Positions 1 through 11,702 of a stretch of DNA of 64,000 bases are shown one piece after another; the first letter of the stretch is position 1; the number at the start of each line of letters is the position of its first letter. Source of the DNA: Pseudeuparius sepicola (Eukaryota > Arthropoda > Insecta > Coleoptera > Anthribidae); assembly GCA_963920635.1 (NCBI GenBank), contig OY987298.1:24096647-24160646 (forward strand), read 5' to 3'. Both the position numbers and the translations under genes were made by a program. Below the pieces are notes generated by a model that was not told where the DNA came from, made no database searches, and saw nothing but the letters and a program-made list of their open reading frames with translations.

Positions 1-556
1 GATCTTACAATCCACTCTCTCGATAGGTATTGTTTCGTTCGGGGGGAATCTATGCATGACAGCATGGCCTGCAATATTCTTGCAATTCATAAAAACACAC
101 TTGTTACCCTTTCTTCTTTTCTTCGGTTTCCTTTGATTAGATTCCTGACACTCTATATTACCATTATTCAAACCAAACTACGATTCGCTTCACCAGAATA
201 ACAATATAGGTAGGTACACTTCCGATTCCGAAAGAGCAGAGATCGAATGAATAATACTATTTAGCCCCTAGCAATATTTGTAAATGGGGCGAAGTAGCCG
301 TAGGATTATACCAGAGAACACCCTTCCTTGTTCTCTGATTATACTCAGTTTTATTGCATGTCATAAAATACCCACCTCGTATTAAATACAAAGAAACCGG
401 AATTATTTTAATATTCTGCCCGGACTAGCATGTTCGGTTGCTATGACAACATCCGTATCGATCGGGGGGCGGAGACCTTTTCGGCGTAAACAAGAATCAC
501 CCAGAATTTTTATATTTTGGCGGTGATTGAAGGAACAACCCACCCTGCCAATCTAG
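1..556. other. Unassigned AT-rich DNA
   Basis: No coding frame, RNA gene or terminal inverted repeat could be recognised in this stretch. Confidence 0.5.
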
Positions 557-729
557 GTTACGTTATCTGTGCCTATACGGTAAACGCTACTCGTTGCGGC
601 AGCCAGCTAAGAAACGTAACGCGCTCTGATCGCTCCGTTTCCTAGACGGTAAGCGCAACGCTATATTAATAAATGCCGGCTTATGCAAAAAAGGTAGATT
701 AAATTGGACTGTCATAACAGCAACAAACC

Positions 730-760
730 TGGACCAACACTATATTATAGTGTTGGTCCA
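730..760. repeat. Perfect 31-bp palindrome
   Basis: A 15-bp arm (TGGACCAACACTATA) and its exact reverse complement surround one central T at 745. It is present only in the left outer arm and breaks that arm's match with the right one, so it is a separate small insertion. One half of the palindrome recurs near 9781-9796, beside another MITE. Confidence 0.8.
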
Positions 761-794
761 GAACAAACACATCAACACGTCAAACCTATGCCTA

Positions 795-2071
795 CAGGGT
801 GTCTCATTTTGATCTGGAACACCCCTGTAAAATTTGAACTGGCTTACGGATTTTAACCTTTTTTTTTGTACACAGGGCCCTCCTAGACGTACTTATCAAA
901 CACTTCATTATTCCAGGGCCGGATTAAAATTTTTTTTTATCCAAATTTTCGAGTTAAGGTATCAGCGATTTTTTTATCGGAAATCTGATAACGTGGCGTT
1001 AATCAGCGTCCCTGAGAATCCCCAGATCCCAAATTTCAAGAAATTATTCCCACAAATTATACTTTTTACAATGCATCGCAATTACAAAAAATCAAAATCT
1101 CAATTTGAGTTCAGCTATTAAGGAGGCTATGGAAACAAGTGAAAATGGTAAAAAGAGGTCCACAGGGGACAATGGTAATAAACCTGATCGGAAACTGTAC
1201 TCGGTTTCTCTTTTCATTGTTGCTGTACAGTACAAATGTTATGCCATTTGAGACGCAAGAGAGCTCGCTGCCGTCGCAGGCAGCCGTGGAAAAACAATGG
1301 CTTGCAGAAATGTCAGTTTATGCATTTACAACAAATGTTATTCAGGGGTTGATGTTGCTAAAATAATTTAGGTGTTAAAAATAATTTAGTGGGTATAAAA
1401 TTTAATTTCTAATCGATTCGCCAATACATTTATGTCGTTTAAAATATTGCTGCTTTTAATTACATTCTTCAAATACGTACTTTATAGTGTATAATCTTAT
1501 ACTTTATTATTTGTAACAAAAAAAGTACAAATTAGCGTTTCTCAAAGTGTTTGCACTTGCACGACTGCCTGCGACGGCAGCGAGCTCTCTTGTGTCTCAA
1601 ATGGCATAAAATTTGTACTGTACAGCAATACTGAAAAGAGAAACCGAGTCCAGTTTCAGATCAGGTTTATTACTATTGTCCAATGTGGACCTCTCTTTAC
1701 CATTTTCACTTGTTTCCATAGCTTAATAGCTGAATTCAAATTGAAATTTTGATTTTTTGCAATTGTGATGCAGTGTAAAAACTATAATTTGTGGGAATAA
1801 TTTCTTGAAATTTGGAATCTGGGGGTTTTCAGGGGCGCTGATTAACGCCACGTTATCAGATTTCCGATAAAAAAGTCGCTGATACCTTAACTCGAAAATT
1901 TGGGTCAAATAAATTTTTTAATCCGGCCCTGGAATAATCGTATGGTCATTGAAAAGTGTTTAATAAGTACGTCTAGGCCCTATATACAAAAAAAAATTCG
2001 TTAAAATCCGTAAGCCAGTTCAAATTTTACTTTTTATTTAGGGGTGTTCCAGATCAAAATGAGACACCCTG
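795..2071. repeat. CAGGGTGTC-ended foldback element, TA-flanked
   Basis: The ends are CAGGGTGTCTCATTTTGATC and its reverse complement, with TA at 793-794 and 2072-2073. The arms run about 795-1290 and 1559-2071 and match nearly throughout, leaving a loop of about 270 bp. Short frames in each arm are reflections of the palindrome and are not genes. TA flanks and CAGGGTG termini fit a non-autonomous Tc1/mariner-type element. Confidence 0.8.
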
Positions 2072-2413
2072 TATATTATTTGCAAATAACAGGTAAATGG
2101 TAAATAAATAAGTGTATCAACAGATACATTTCAGCGTCCCGGAAAGATGCATACAATTCCCTACAACTTTTATTTAGATTTTTTTCTATGACAACAAATT
2201 AGAAGGTTCTAGGAGGAGTAGTGGAACCCGAGGTGGAACCCTGAACCTACATTTAATATTAAATTTAATTCTTAGATACTAAATACTCTTAGGTATATTA
2301 TATACATGACTACAAAGTTTCAGTAGCAGAAGCTTACAGCTATCTAATCGTTAAAATGTATCTGTTGATACACTTATTTATTTACCATTTACCTGTTATT
2401 TGCAAATAATATA
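2072..2413. repeat. MITE with ~60-bp terminal inverted repeats
   Basis: The left arm (about 2072-2135) contains attatttgcaaataacagg, followed by a segment that includes gtgtatcaacagatacattt. The right arm (about 2352-2413) is its reverse complement. The internal ~215 bp has no coding frame. It sits between the inner foldback element and the right outer arm of the 557-2574 structure. Confidence 0.75.
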
Positions 2414-2574
2414 GGCTTGATGTGTTGATGGGTTTGTTGCTGTTATGACAGTTCAATCTACCTTTTTTACATAAGCCGGCATTTATTAACATAGCGTTGC
2501 GCTCACCGTCTAGGAAACGGAGCGATCAGAGCGCAACGAGTAGCGTTGACCGTATAGGAAACGTAAATATGTTT

Positions 2575-3923
2575 AAAGCGAGATGTTCGTGAACATAAAA
2601 GTCGACTTTTTGTCTTATTAAAAAAATAAATTAAGCTGGCAAACAGTTAAACTGATCCACCCGAATTGTTTCGTAGATTTGAAAAATTTCACAAGACAAA
2701 TAGGGCATTGTCAAAAACCAAACCTTACTAAATATATTACCTATTTAAATAAACCAACGATATATAGGAATAGATACATTACCAAAGGCAACTTGTTTTG
2801 TTTCATGATTTTAAAAAGATGTTATTGTTGGCACAAGGTTTCTAGTTTTTTTATACGATTTAGGTTATTCTGTATTCTGTAAATATAAGTATCCCAAAGC
2901 ATATTATATATACGACATACTAGTCTATCAAAATACGATTTATTATGCATTACAAAATAGGAAAGACTGAATTTAAGAAATGCCAATGTAAACAAATTAC
3001 CTCGTTTTCTTCCCCCCGACCCGCTAATGTAGAAGCAAAACGAAACAGTGTTATTTGTATTATACCGTGCGTGAGTCATCTATTCCTATATTATATCGTT
3101 GAAATAAACTGGCCTTCTACGTCAAACTGGATGTTCATGAAATCGCAAAAACAACACCAGATCAAAAATATGTCATTGAAATGTTTAGGTGGTTTATTTA
3201 GATTAGAGAGTTAATAAGTAAAGGAATATCCTTTATTCAGCAAGTTTTCATTTCAACAAAAAGTAAGATTTGATGATTTTTTAAAATGGAAGCCTATTTC
3301 ATGCTAGGTATCATCATGAAATTCGCCACTGCATTTACTTTTTAGGTCGACAGTTTATCTAGGCCCATTTTTTAAACAAATTTATAAGTATATGATACAG
3401 TGTGAGAGTTGAGAGCACAATATGTATAAATGATAATTTCGTGTTGAACGTTGATATTTTGGGAATGTGCTGTGCTCTTGGTCTCAAACTAAGTTGTTGT
3501 GAAAATGGATTGTTGCGAAAAAACAAGGAAAAACGTCAGGAGTAAGCTACATTTTATTTTTATTTTGAAAATACAGAAAAAGTTACTATAAAAAGTTTTT
3601 AGTAGTTTTAAGTAGATTTTCAAGCAATGCCGGAATTCAAGGTTTATCGTAGATCGGCCTATTACTGTTGTTGTATCATTTTGATGTATTTTTTGCTAGG
3701 TCATAAAATTAATAAAGGGAGAAACAGTAATGAAAGCAGCTGCGTGAAGAAAATATAGGTAAATAATACAGACCTACCTATTGCTTTAAGTTAGGGTTAT
3801 TATAAGCTAGGCTAATAAAGGAACCCTAATATATGCAAATAACTAAATCTTTTATGACTCCTGTTTATAATACGGGTTTGTTCCAACATCAGTTGTTCTG
3901 AACCGGTTCTCCACAGTCTAATT
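2575..3923. other. Unassigned AT-rich DNA
   Basis: Several short opposing frames occur here (for example 2945-3214 plus and 2822-3079 minus), but none shows a recognisable domain. No terminal repeats were found. Confidence 0.4.
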
Positions 3924-4106
3924 GCACTGACCTATATATTATTAAAGACTGCTCACGGCTGTCACGTCTGACACATTTTTGGCTCACCATGCGCTTTCCG
4001 GAGATAAAATATAATGCATAATACATTGTTAGCCATCAGAGCCATCTGTTTTCCAGGACATGAAGCTATAGCCGTGAGAAGTCTTTATAAATACGTCAGT
4101 CAACGC
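3924..4106. repeat. Dispersed ~183-bp MITE, copy 1
   Basis: The terminal inverted repeats include attaaagactgctcacggct on the left and agccgtgagaagtctttata on the right, continuing outward into a ...tcagtcaacgc end. A near-identical copy lies at 12211-12393. The left end of this copy has lost a few bases relative to the other. Confidence 0.75.
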
Positions 4107-5722
4107 TAATTGGTTGAAAACTGTTCTGGAATTACTTTTCTGTATTCTCATTCGATAGAACTGGTTCAAGACTACGTGTTGGAACCAGAGAACTAACCCC
4201 TAGTTCCCTGGTTGGAACAAAGCTAATATATCCTGTTTATAAAGTTTAATCTTAAAATGCAAGAAAGTTTTTCAAAAGAGTGTTTCACACAACACAAAAT
4301 TAAACATTCGGCAATTTCGGCCAACTTTTTTGACGTCAAAATCGGTTCGTCTTGCCCTCAGAATAACAACCAAGAAGCCGGGTCCAGTCAAAACACGGCC
4401 CTCGTAAAATAAACTGGACTGGTTTTGCAACACAATCATTTGTCCCACCTATATATACATACATATGTCCCACCGAAAGGTCGGCCATATTGGGCGCACA
4501 CGTCACTGGCTGTCAAATGTCAAATGTACGAGGGTCGTGGTTGGTCGTTGTCAAATGTCATTTTGCGTTGCCACTACAAATTTCGCTTTTCCCCTAGAAT
4601 GCACTCTAAATCCCCTAGAATGCACACAATATGGCGGCTATCCAGGCGGGCGCCATCGCCCTCTGTTGAGGTTTAAGTTGAAAAACGTTGAGTTCCCTCA
4701 ACGATTTAACCGAGTTATTGTACCCATATGCATATATTTATAAATTATGCCTCCTTGTTGTATATCATTATTATCTGCGTGTTCTCCATAGAGAAAAATC
4801 GGTCGTAGCCGTAGATATACAGTTATTAAATACCTGTTCTCCTTCTTTGTTCATATATTCCTTTTGTGCAAAAATGTAATCCAGATAAGGAATTTGATAT
4901 TTCAGTAATGTCTTGCAATTATTTATAAAAAAATTATCGTTTTATTTGGGCAAATCCGGAGTCCGTGGGTCCTCTAAAGAGAAAAAAAAATGAGATCATG
5001 CAGCTATCTGTCTGATTGCTCTGTTTTTTGTTACGATGTTATTATTAGCCGTCCTCTTACGATTCCGAATCACTTTGAGATCACATCACCTGACATCGAG
5101 TGTTCCTTTTACAAATGTCCAGTTGATTATGAAGTGATCAGTTTACGCAGCAAATAGATTTTTATGTAATTTGTGTTGGTTTCAAGTGTTTCTGGGGTTA
5201 AGGTGGCGAAAAATATTGAAAAACTCATTCAAGGGTTAGATTATAGATAACGTGGTCGTACACTGTTCCATTTACCAATAAAAAATCATTTCACTATCGG
5301 ATCACTTCATGTTCATTTCACTTCAAATTCACTTGTGCAAAAAGTCAAAAGGAGGACAACTATTATTGGGTAGAAGTTGGTCCTCTGTATATGCCAGAGA
5401 TAAATTTGATCGTGAGGCCTTGTCCGTACCTGTTTTCCCCTTTATTGTCGTAATATTGTTGGATAAATGGAGAACGTGGAGTACGTGTGTCCTCCAGGGG
5501 AAAAATTTGGTCGGTCGTGCAGTTGCTCTATTTTTTACCATATTATTATTATTGGGTAAATGTGGAAATTTGGTCATTACTATCTATGTGTCTGCTCCCC
5601 GCATTGTTACCCTATTATCTTTAAGCAATTGTGAATACATGTGTCCTCAAGAAGGAAATTAGGATGTGCTATTAGTCACTGTTACGGTTATTTTTGCTAA
5701 TATTGGCAGTTCTGTAATATTG
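4107..5722. other. Unassigned DNA with a GC-richer patch at ~4480-4680
   Basis: The patch has tandem TGTCAAATG words and two copies of the word cccctagaatgcactc/caca near 4594 and 4612. Overlapping short frames here (4425-4743) show no domain. A promoter or old 5' exon is possible but cannot be supported. The rest (4745-5720) holds nothing recognised. Confidence 0.35.
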
Positions 5723-7553
5723 GGGCAGTCCTACGACTAGCAATCATATGATTGCGCCCTAATTATTGCATGATTATTTTAAAAAACTCTTGTGTGCATC
5801 GGAAAACAGTCTTAATGACCTGCAATCATATGATTACCCTTTCTATCGTCTTTGTGTGCTAGGATCGATGTGGACCCAGAGGCCGAAAAACCTTGCAATC
5901 GTGTGATTGCGCCTCTATACAAAAATATTCTAATAATTGTAACATCTCTCTAAGTTAAGAACCGAAATGCATTTGGCCTTTTGTCCATTTTGTTTTTCGA
6001 TTGGATTATGGGATATATGTACGCCCGGGGCAGTCGTATGACTAGCAATCGTATGATTGCGCCCTAATTATTGCATGATTATTTTAAAAAACTCTTGTGT
6101 GCATCGGAAAACAGTCTTAATGACCTGCAATCATATGATTACCCTTTCTATCGCCTTTGTGTGCTAGGATCGATGTGGACCCAGAGGCCGAAAAACCTTG
6201 CAATCGTGTGATTGCGCCTCTATACAAAAATATTCTAATAAATGTCACATCTCTCTAAGTTAAGAACCGAAATGCATTTGGCCTTTTGTCCATTTTGTTT
6301 TTCGATTGGATTATGGGATATATGTACGCCCGGGGCAGTCGTATGACTAGCAATCGTATGATTGCGCCCTAATTATTGCATGATTATTTTAAAAAACTCT
6401 TGTGTACATCGGAAAACAGTCTTAATGACCTGCAATCATATGATTACCCTTTCTATCGTCTTTGTGTGCTAGGATCGATGTGGACCCAGAGGCCGAAAAA
6501 CCTTGCAATCGTGTGATTGCGCCTCTATACAAAAATATTCTAATAAATGTCACATCTCTCTAAGTTAAGAACCGAAATGCATTTGGCCTTTTGTCCATTT
6601 TGTTTTTCGATTGGATTATGGGATATATGTACGCCCGGGGCAGTCGTATGACTAGCAATCGTATGATTGCGCCCTAATTATTGCATGATTATTTTAAAAA
6701 ACTCTTGTGTACATCGGAAAACAGTCTTAATGACCTGCAATCATATGATTACCCTTTCTATCGTCTTTGTGTGCTAGGATCGATGTGGACCCAGAGGCCG
6801 AAAAACCTTGCAATCGTGTGATTGCGCCTCTATACAAAAATATTCTAATAAATGTCACATCTCTCTAAGTTAAGAACCGAAATGCATTTGGCCTTTTGTC
6901 CATTTTGTTTTTCGATTGGATTATGGGATATATGTACGCCCGGGGCAGTCGTATGACTAGCAATCGTATGATTGCGCCCTAATTATTGCATGATTATTTT
7001 AAAAAACTCTTGTGTGCATCGGAAAACAGTCTTAATGACCTGCAATCATATGATTACCCTTTCTATCGTCTTTGTGTGCTAGGATCGATGTGGACCCAGA
7101 GGCCGAAAAACCTTGCAATCGTGTGATTGCGCCTCTATACAAAAATATTCTAATAAATGTCACATCTCTCTAAGTTAAGAACCGAAATGCATTTGGCCTT
7201 TTGTCCATTTTGTTTTTCGATTGGATTATGGGATATATGTACGCCCGGGGCAGTCGTATGACTAGCAATCGTATGATTGCGCCCTAATTATTGCATGATT
7301 ATTTTAAAAAACTCTTGTGTACATCGGAAAACAGTCTTAATGACCTGCAATCATATGATTACCCTTTCTATCGTCTTTGTGTGCTAGGATCGATGTGGAC
7401 CCAGAGGCCGAAAAACCTTGCAATCGTGTGATTGCGCCTCTATACAAAAATATTCTAATAAATGTCACATCTCTCTAAGTTAAGAACCTAAATGCATTTT
7501 GCCTTTTGTCCATTTTATTTTTTGATTGGATTATGGAATATGTACGCCCGGGG
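5723..7553. repeat. Satellite: six 305-bp tandem monomers
   Basis: The word GGGGCAGTC begins each unit, with CAGTC at 5726, 6031, 6336, 6641, 6946, 7251 and 7554. This gives five periods of exactly 305 bp and a last one of 303 bp. Monomers are nearly identical apart from scattered single-base changes. Each has three quasi-palindromes of the form GCAATC-N4-GATTGC or close to it (for example 6045-6060, 6127-6142, 6200-6215), plus AGTC-N4-GACT. No open frame spans a monomer. The high identity suggests recent amplification or homogenisation. Confidence 0.95.
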
Positions 7554-7755
7554 CAGTCGTATGACTAGCAATGGTATGATTGTGCTCCTTTAGAAGCAGT
7601 CCTAAGGACTTGCAATCGTAATATTTCACTTCCTAATATTTATTTGTGGACACGAAGTAATAATCTTTTGTTTTTCAACAGGGCATGTACAATGGGGCTA
7701 GTCCTACGACTAGCAATCGTTTGATTGCGCCCCACTGGAAGCAGTCTTAATGACT
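7554..7755. repeat. Degenerate trailing satellite fragments
   Basis: After the last regular unit the palindromic head motif recurs in altered, closely spaced forms at about 7552-7582, 7590-7620 and 7694-7733. The last form is the most perfectly paired one in the array. This is either the eroded edge of the satellite or its ancestral form. Confidence 0.7.
7694..7733. other. Perfect three-way-junction inverted repeat
   Basis: Forty contiguous bases pair without any unpaired base between helices. The outer stem is GGGGC (7694-7698) with GCCCC (7729-7733). Hairpin one is TAGTC-ctac-GACTA (7699-7712). Hairpin two is GCAATC-gttt-GATTGC (7713-7728). The satellite monomers keep the same arrangement with a G/T pair in the outer stem and one unpaired A. 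Function is unknown; cruciform DNA or a structured transcript are both possible. Confidence 0.8.
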
Positions 7756-9071
7756 TGCATATTATTATCTACACCTCTTTTTACGCGGCGAAAAACCCGA
7801 CGAAAATCGCGAAGTGAGACACGTCCGTACAGGCTCATACAAAATAAAGCACTGAGTTGGTTTTAGCGACGATCAGGTGACTGGCGGCGGTTGAGACAAA
7901 AAACACCTTTATTTAGACCTTTCTATGGCGTTTGTACAGAGTGAAGCAAACTATATTAGTTTCAGTTTCAAAGAAAACAGTTTTTCTTAGTAACTTCCTC
8001 CCGTATTTTCAAAATTAAGGGTAGTTTACTACTGAAGTTTTCTTGTTTGTTCACCACAAATACGCCCTATATATTAAACGATTTAACCAATTTTCACAAA
8101 ATCTTAGTTTGAGACCAGCGATCCCCAGAATATCAACTTTCAAGTAGATTTTTTCTTTTCCAAATCAACGATTTTGGCTGCATTTAAAGATAAGAAAGTT
8201 AGCAATTATTGTGCACACTCAATTTGGTACAGCCTGTATAAAGTAATGTCACTTCGGGTTAAACCGGAACTATAGTTTCGAATGTCTGGTTAGAGTAAAA
8301 TGTGAATCTCTAAAAATTTCAAAATTTGATTACAAAAACTGACACTTTTGTATCATGCTGTATACAATTTAGTAATGGCAAATCGAGACAAGACAGCGCA
8401 AAGAAAAAAGCGTTTCAATCAAAAACCGAGTCAAAAACATTTCCCGTCGTCTGCAATCCGTTGCAGCTGCTTTTAATCTCGTCCCCTGCCATCACAACAA
8501 ATAATCTGAGCATGTTCCGAGATCCGGAATGGGGCAAACGGCCCGGAATTAATCCGGGATTAAACCCTGAAAAGCACCTCCTGATGACTTGCATAATGGC
8601 CCACCGGCTCTTGTCTAACTTCTGGCCTTTGTTCGCCGTTAACTTTTTGTGCTTTGCCCCGCTTTTGTTTTTCGTTTGATAGTAAAGGAAAATATTTGTC
8701 ATATCAGTATATAAGTTCACAAACGCTTCGTTTTCAAGATACAGGGCGTCACAAGTCAAAAAAAAATATGGAATATTTTTATATTTATATCTTCCAAATA
8801 AGAGATATTAAAATATTTTTTGATGTGAAATACGTCCAGAGAGAGAGAGAGCCATGGGCGCCCGCAAAAAAATCTAGGGGGGGGGGCAAAAGTGAAATTC
8901 TAACTTTATTATTTTTGTTTATTTCAAACATGTTTTAATTTTCTAAAAATAAAAATTTATCATTAGAAAAACTAATATTAAAATAACATCATTCCTAAAC
9001 GAAACAACACCACAACAAAAAATATCAAATCCTAAACGAAACAAAAATTAATATTTTTCCGTATCTCTGTA
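7756..9071. other. Unassigned DNA containing a GC-richer island (~8440-8665)
   Basis: The island is free of the surrounding repeat families and includes the word aattaatccgggattaaa. Opposing frames of about 115 codons overlap it (8326-8679 plus, 8415-8759 minus), but neither shows a domain. A hAT-terminus-like word, catgggcgcccgc followed by a G run, occurs near 8854. Confidence 0.35.
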
Positions 9072-9324
9072 CAGTGATCGCCAAAAAGTTGGAACCATAA
9101 GGGAATTTTTTTTATTTTTGGGCTAAGATGAAACTACTCTGGGTATTTTGGCCATTTATTTAATTAAATGTCATTTTTGACAAGTATGTCAAATGACGTC
9201 ACGACGTTTAATGATCTCATTTCGAATCTTTTTGGAAGCAGAGATGATCGCCCCAGAGTAGTTTCATCTTAGCCCAAAAATAAAAAAAAGTTCCCTTACG
9301 GTTCCAACTTTTTGGCGGGCACTG
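9072..9324. repeat. 253-bp MITE, TA-flanked
   Basis: The inverted termini are CAGTG-atCGCCAAAAAGTTGG and its partner ending CACTG, with TA at 9070-9071 and 9325-9326. The inner arms continue through the word gggctaagatgaaactactc. A diverged relative (gccaaaaagttg...) lies near 15410-15600. Confidence 0.85.
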
Positions 9325-9800
9325 TATATGATCTAGTATGCACACTGCATAGACCCTTAGGTGAATTGCAGAAGAATAAACACTATTTTGGAATTATGGG
9401 ATGGTCTGATCAACCAGCCGAAGAAGCGAAAATTCTAATTCTAGATATTATTTTGGAAGAGTATTTTGTGACGTGTGCAAGAATGAAAATAGAAAATTTT
9501 GTTTATAGCTCCAAAGCGAACCAATAGTCCTCCATATAAAGAAGAAACTGAAAAGTCTAGTGCGTTTTATGCTTACTTACACTACAACTAGCCATGGACT
9601 TCATTTCAAACCAAAAGGTACCAAATACTCTTGCTTGCTTTTTAGACTCCCTTTTCTTAAGACATAGCAAACAAATATTTTATTTTATTTTGAATATTAA
9701 ATTCGTTGTAACGGATAAATTTGTTTCGTCGTGTGGTGCCAGTGGCGATCGCTTCAAACACCGCTATGCACAGGTCTTTAATATAGTGTTGGTCCAGACG

Positions 9801-9908
9801 TACAGTCCGACAAACGAGAGAAGTCCAATGAAAAACTCAGTCTAACGCCCATGACCACATTAATAACATACAGATGGCGCTTAGATTTCTTTCGTTTGTC
9901 GGACTGTA
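9801..9908. repeat. ~108-bp MITE
   Basis: The terminal inverted repeats TACAGTCCGACAAACGA and TCGTTTGTCGGACTGTA enclose about 75 bp. The element lies directly after a half copy of the 31-bp palindrome seen at 730-760. It is too short to code for anything. Confidence 0.8.
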
Positions 9909-9914
9909 GATGTA

Positions 9915-10432
9915 CAGCGTGTCCCAGATAGTTTGTCCTACCCCCTGGATCTCAGGAACCGTAAGAGATACAAATTATCTGAATTTGAGAGCCTGTTATG
10001 AACACACTGTATATGCAAAAACCAATTTCGACATACCACACCACACACGGTTGTGCTGTCATACTTCGGCTAAAATATATCTTTGATATCTATTAAAATA
10101 AAGATACAGCACTCAGTTTCCATACCCTTCACGAAGTCCCTAAATTCCTAGAAAAATTCGATATCTTGGCAACGCTGCATCCAAAATACAAAACAAAAAA
10201 ACGGTTCTGTAGCAAATTTCATGGAGAATGCAAATATTTCAAAGGATTAATGCAATTGTCAAAATCTAAATACTTTATTTTTGCCCCGCAAATACGAATC
10301 GCCCTGCATATGTGAAAATAAAAGAGAGGTTACGTCCACTGCCAAGCTTACAACTTTTGTATTCAAGTTTTTTTCGTATCTCTTACGATTCCTGAGATCC
10401 AGGGGGTAGGACAAACTATTTGGGACACGCTG
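9915..10432. repeat. CAGCGTGTCCC-ended MITE, TA-flanked
   Basis: The ends are CAGCGTGTCCCAGATAGTTT and its reverse complement, which differs by one base. TA lies at 9913-9914 and 10433-10434. Inverted arms of about 65 bp include cccctggatctcagga and tcttacg words. No transposase frame is present. It is a relative of the CAGGGTG-ended family. Confidence 0.85.
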
Positions 10433-10434
10433 TA

Positions 10435-11030
10435 CACTCCTACTAGATTCTAACCAGTTCCAAAAATCTAACATTCCAGTATAATCACCCAAGAACCTTT
10501 CAGCATAATTTGGTTCGCGCCGCTATACATACATATGAATTCCGCAGTAGATAAAAGAGCACAGAGAATTTTAGAACAAAGTAAACTCCATATTTCGCCT
10601 CCCACGTAAAATGCAAATAGACCGCTTCAGCGTTTTTGTAGGTATTTTACGTGGGCTGAGTTTGCTGGAAGTTTGGAGTGGAGAGAGAGACGGCCCGCAT
10701 CTGGCCGACCGACAGCTGCGCTCGGAATTTAATCAATACCGACTGCCTCGGCATTCCGACGGCCGAAGCTGGGAGCAGCTCTGGAACTCCGGCCAGGCGA
10801 GGCCAGACGAAACTTTGTCTCGATATTAAAAACTTTTATGGATGGGTCGAACAGAAGTTTTAATATTCCCTAGAGAGTTCAGAAACCTCTAATTCCCCTC
10901 AGCAACTGGGCAAATGTCGAAATATCCACGATGCCCCCTATAGCTAATAATGTTTTATTATCAACGTTTCTTTTCTTGTCATTCTTGTCAATGGTAGTGT
11001 CATATTACTGACACCCGGTTAAACCGGAAG
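10435..11030. other. Unassigned DNA with a GC-rich patch (10660-10830)
   Basis: The patch includes cggcccgcatctggccg and ggccgaagctgggagc and is clearly GC-richer than its flanks. Two overlapping short frames cross it without recognisable domains. Conserved non-coding sequence or an old exon is possible. Confidence 0.3.
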
Positions 11031-11188
11031 TCAGAAATTGGAACTAAAGTCTATCCAAGTTACAGCAGCAGTAGATATAAACAAAGTCACATGACCGCAT
11101 TGCGATCGATTACCAGGGTCTGACTAATATGAGATTCCCAGTGGCTTGTAATTCTGAACTAATTCTTTTAACTCTTTCCTGTTTAACA

Positions 11189-11480
11189 TGAGTTCTAGTG
11201 ACGAAGACACCAAAATAAGCAATCCTCCTGAAACACAAAATGCAGCGAAAGAGGCTTCACTTAAGTAATTTGTTACCCGAAAAATCGAGGAAAAAATACG
11301 AATTGGTATATAAACAGTTCATGGAATAGAGAAGCAAAAAACACACACAATAATTTTCCGAAAGTGTTCTTCTTGTATACTTCGAAGAATTGTTGAAAAA
11401 ATACAAAGCATCGTCCTTATGGTTGCATTATTCAACATGTATTCAATGTGTACAATTATCACCCTAAATCATCACATATC
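11189..11480 (+). pseudogene. Crypton-like tyrosine-recombinase N-terminal fragment
   Basis: From the ATG at 11189 there is a short acidic leader (start MSSSDEDTK). After a one-base frame change comes a segment reading LLPEKSRKKYELVYKQFME. After a stop and a further shift comes a segment with SESVLLVYFEELLKKY and SSLWLHYS. This order resembles the N-terminal core-binding region of insect Crypton-type or integrase-like tyrosine recombinases. The catalytic domain is absent. At least one stop and two frame changes make it a pseudogene fragment. The family call rests on motif memory, so confidence is moderate. Confidence 0.45.
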
Positions 11481-11589
11481 ATCGAAAATCTAAGATAGAG
11501 AAGTAATCTTGATATGTGTGATCCATATATTATACTTATACGTAAACAAATTTTATTCGCTGTTATGGCCGTAGAAAAAATATAGTATT

Positions 11590-11702
11590 TAACTCGTAAG
11601 CAATGGTTATTACTCACTTCAATAAATTACAACACTCCGCTAACGCTCGTGTTGCAAACTTTATTTTCGTGAGTAATAACCATCATTACTTACTCGTTGA
11701 AT
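11590..11702. repeat. Short inverted repeat
   Basis: taactcgtaagcaatggtta at the left and taaccatcattacttactcg at the right form imperfect arms that also share ttattactcac/gtgagtaataa. They enclose about 50 bp. It is probably a tiny MITE. Confidence 0.6.

Larger units (their letters stand above)
557..2574. repeat. Outer arms of a nested inverted-repeat (foldback) element
   Basis: The segment at about 557-790 reappears as its reverse complement at about 2415-2574. Shared blocks include the cctatacggt, gatcgctccgtttcctagacgg and aatgccggcttatg regions. Left and right arms differ by small indels, including an extra palindrome at 730-760 in the left arm only. Between the arms lie a second inverted-repeat element (795-2071) and a small MITE (2072-2413). 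The simplest reading is one foldback element that later received other insertions. No transposase frame lies inside. Confidence 0.7.

Noticed and set aside
4425..4743. Two overlapping plus-strand frames
   Set aside because: Neither shows a domain, and the low stop density follows from local composition.
5723..7553. CRISPR-like periodic repeat
   Set aside because: The whole 305-bp unit is repeated with no variable spacers, in eukaryotic DNA; it is a satellite.
5723..7553. Hammerhead in the 305-bp satellite
   Set aside because: No CTGATGA with a properly placed GAAA was found on either strand; the cgatgtgg...ccgaaaa segment lacks the core.
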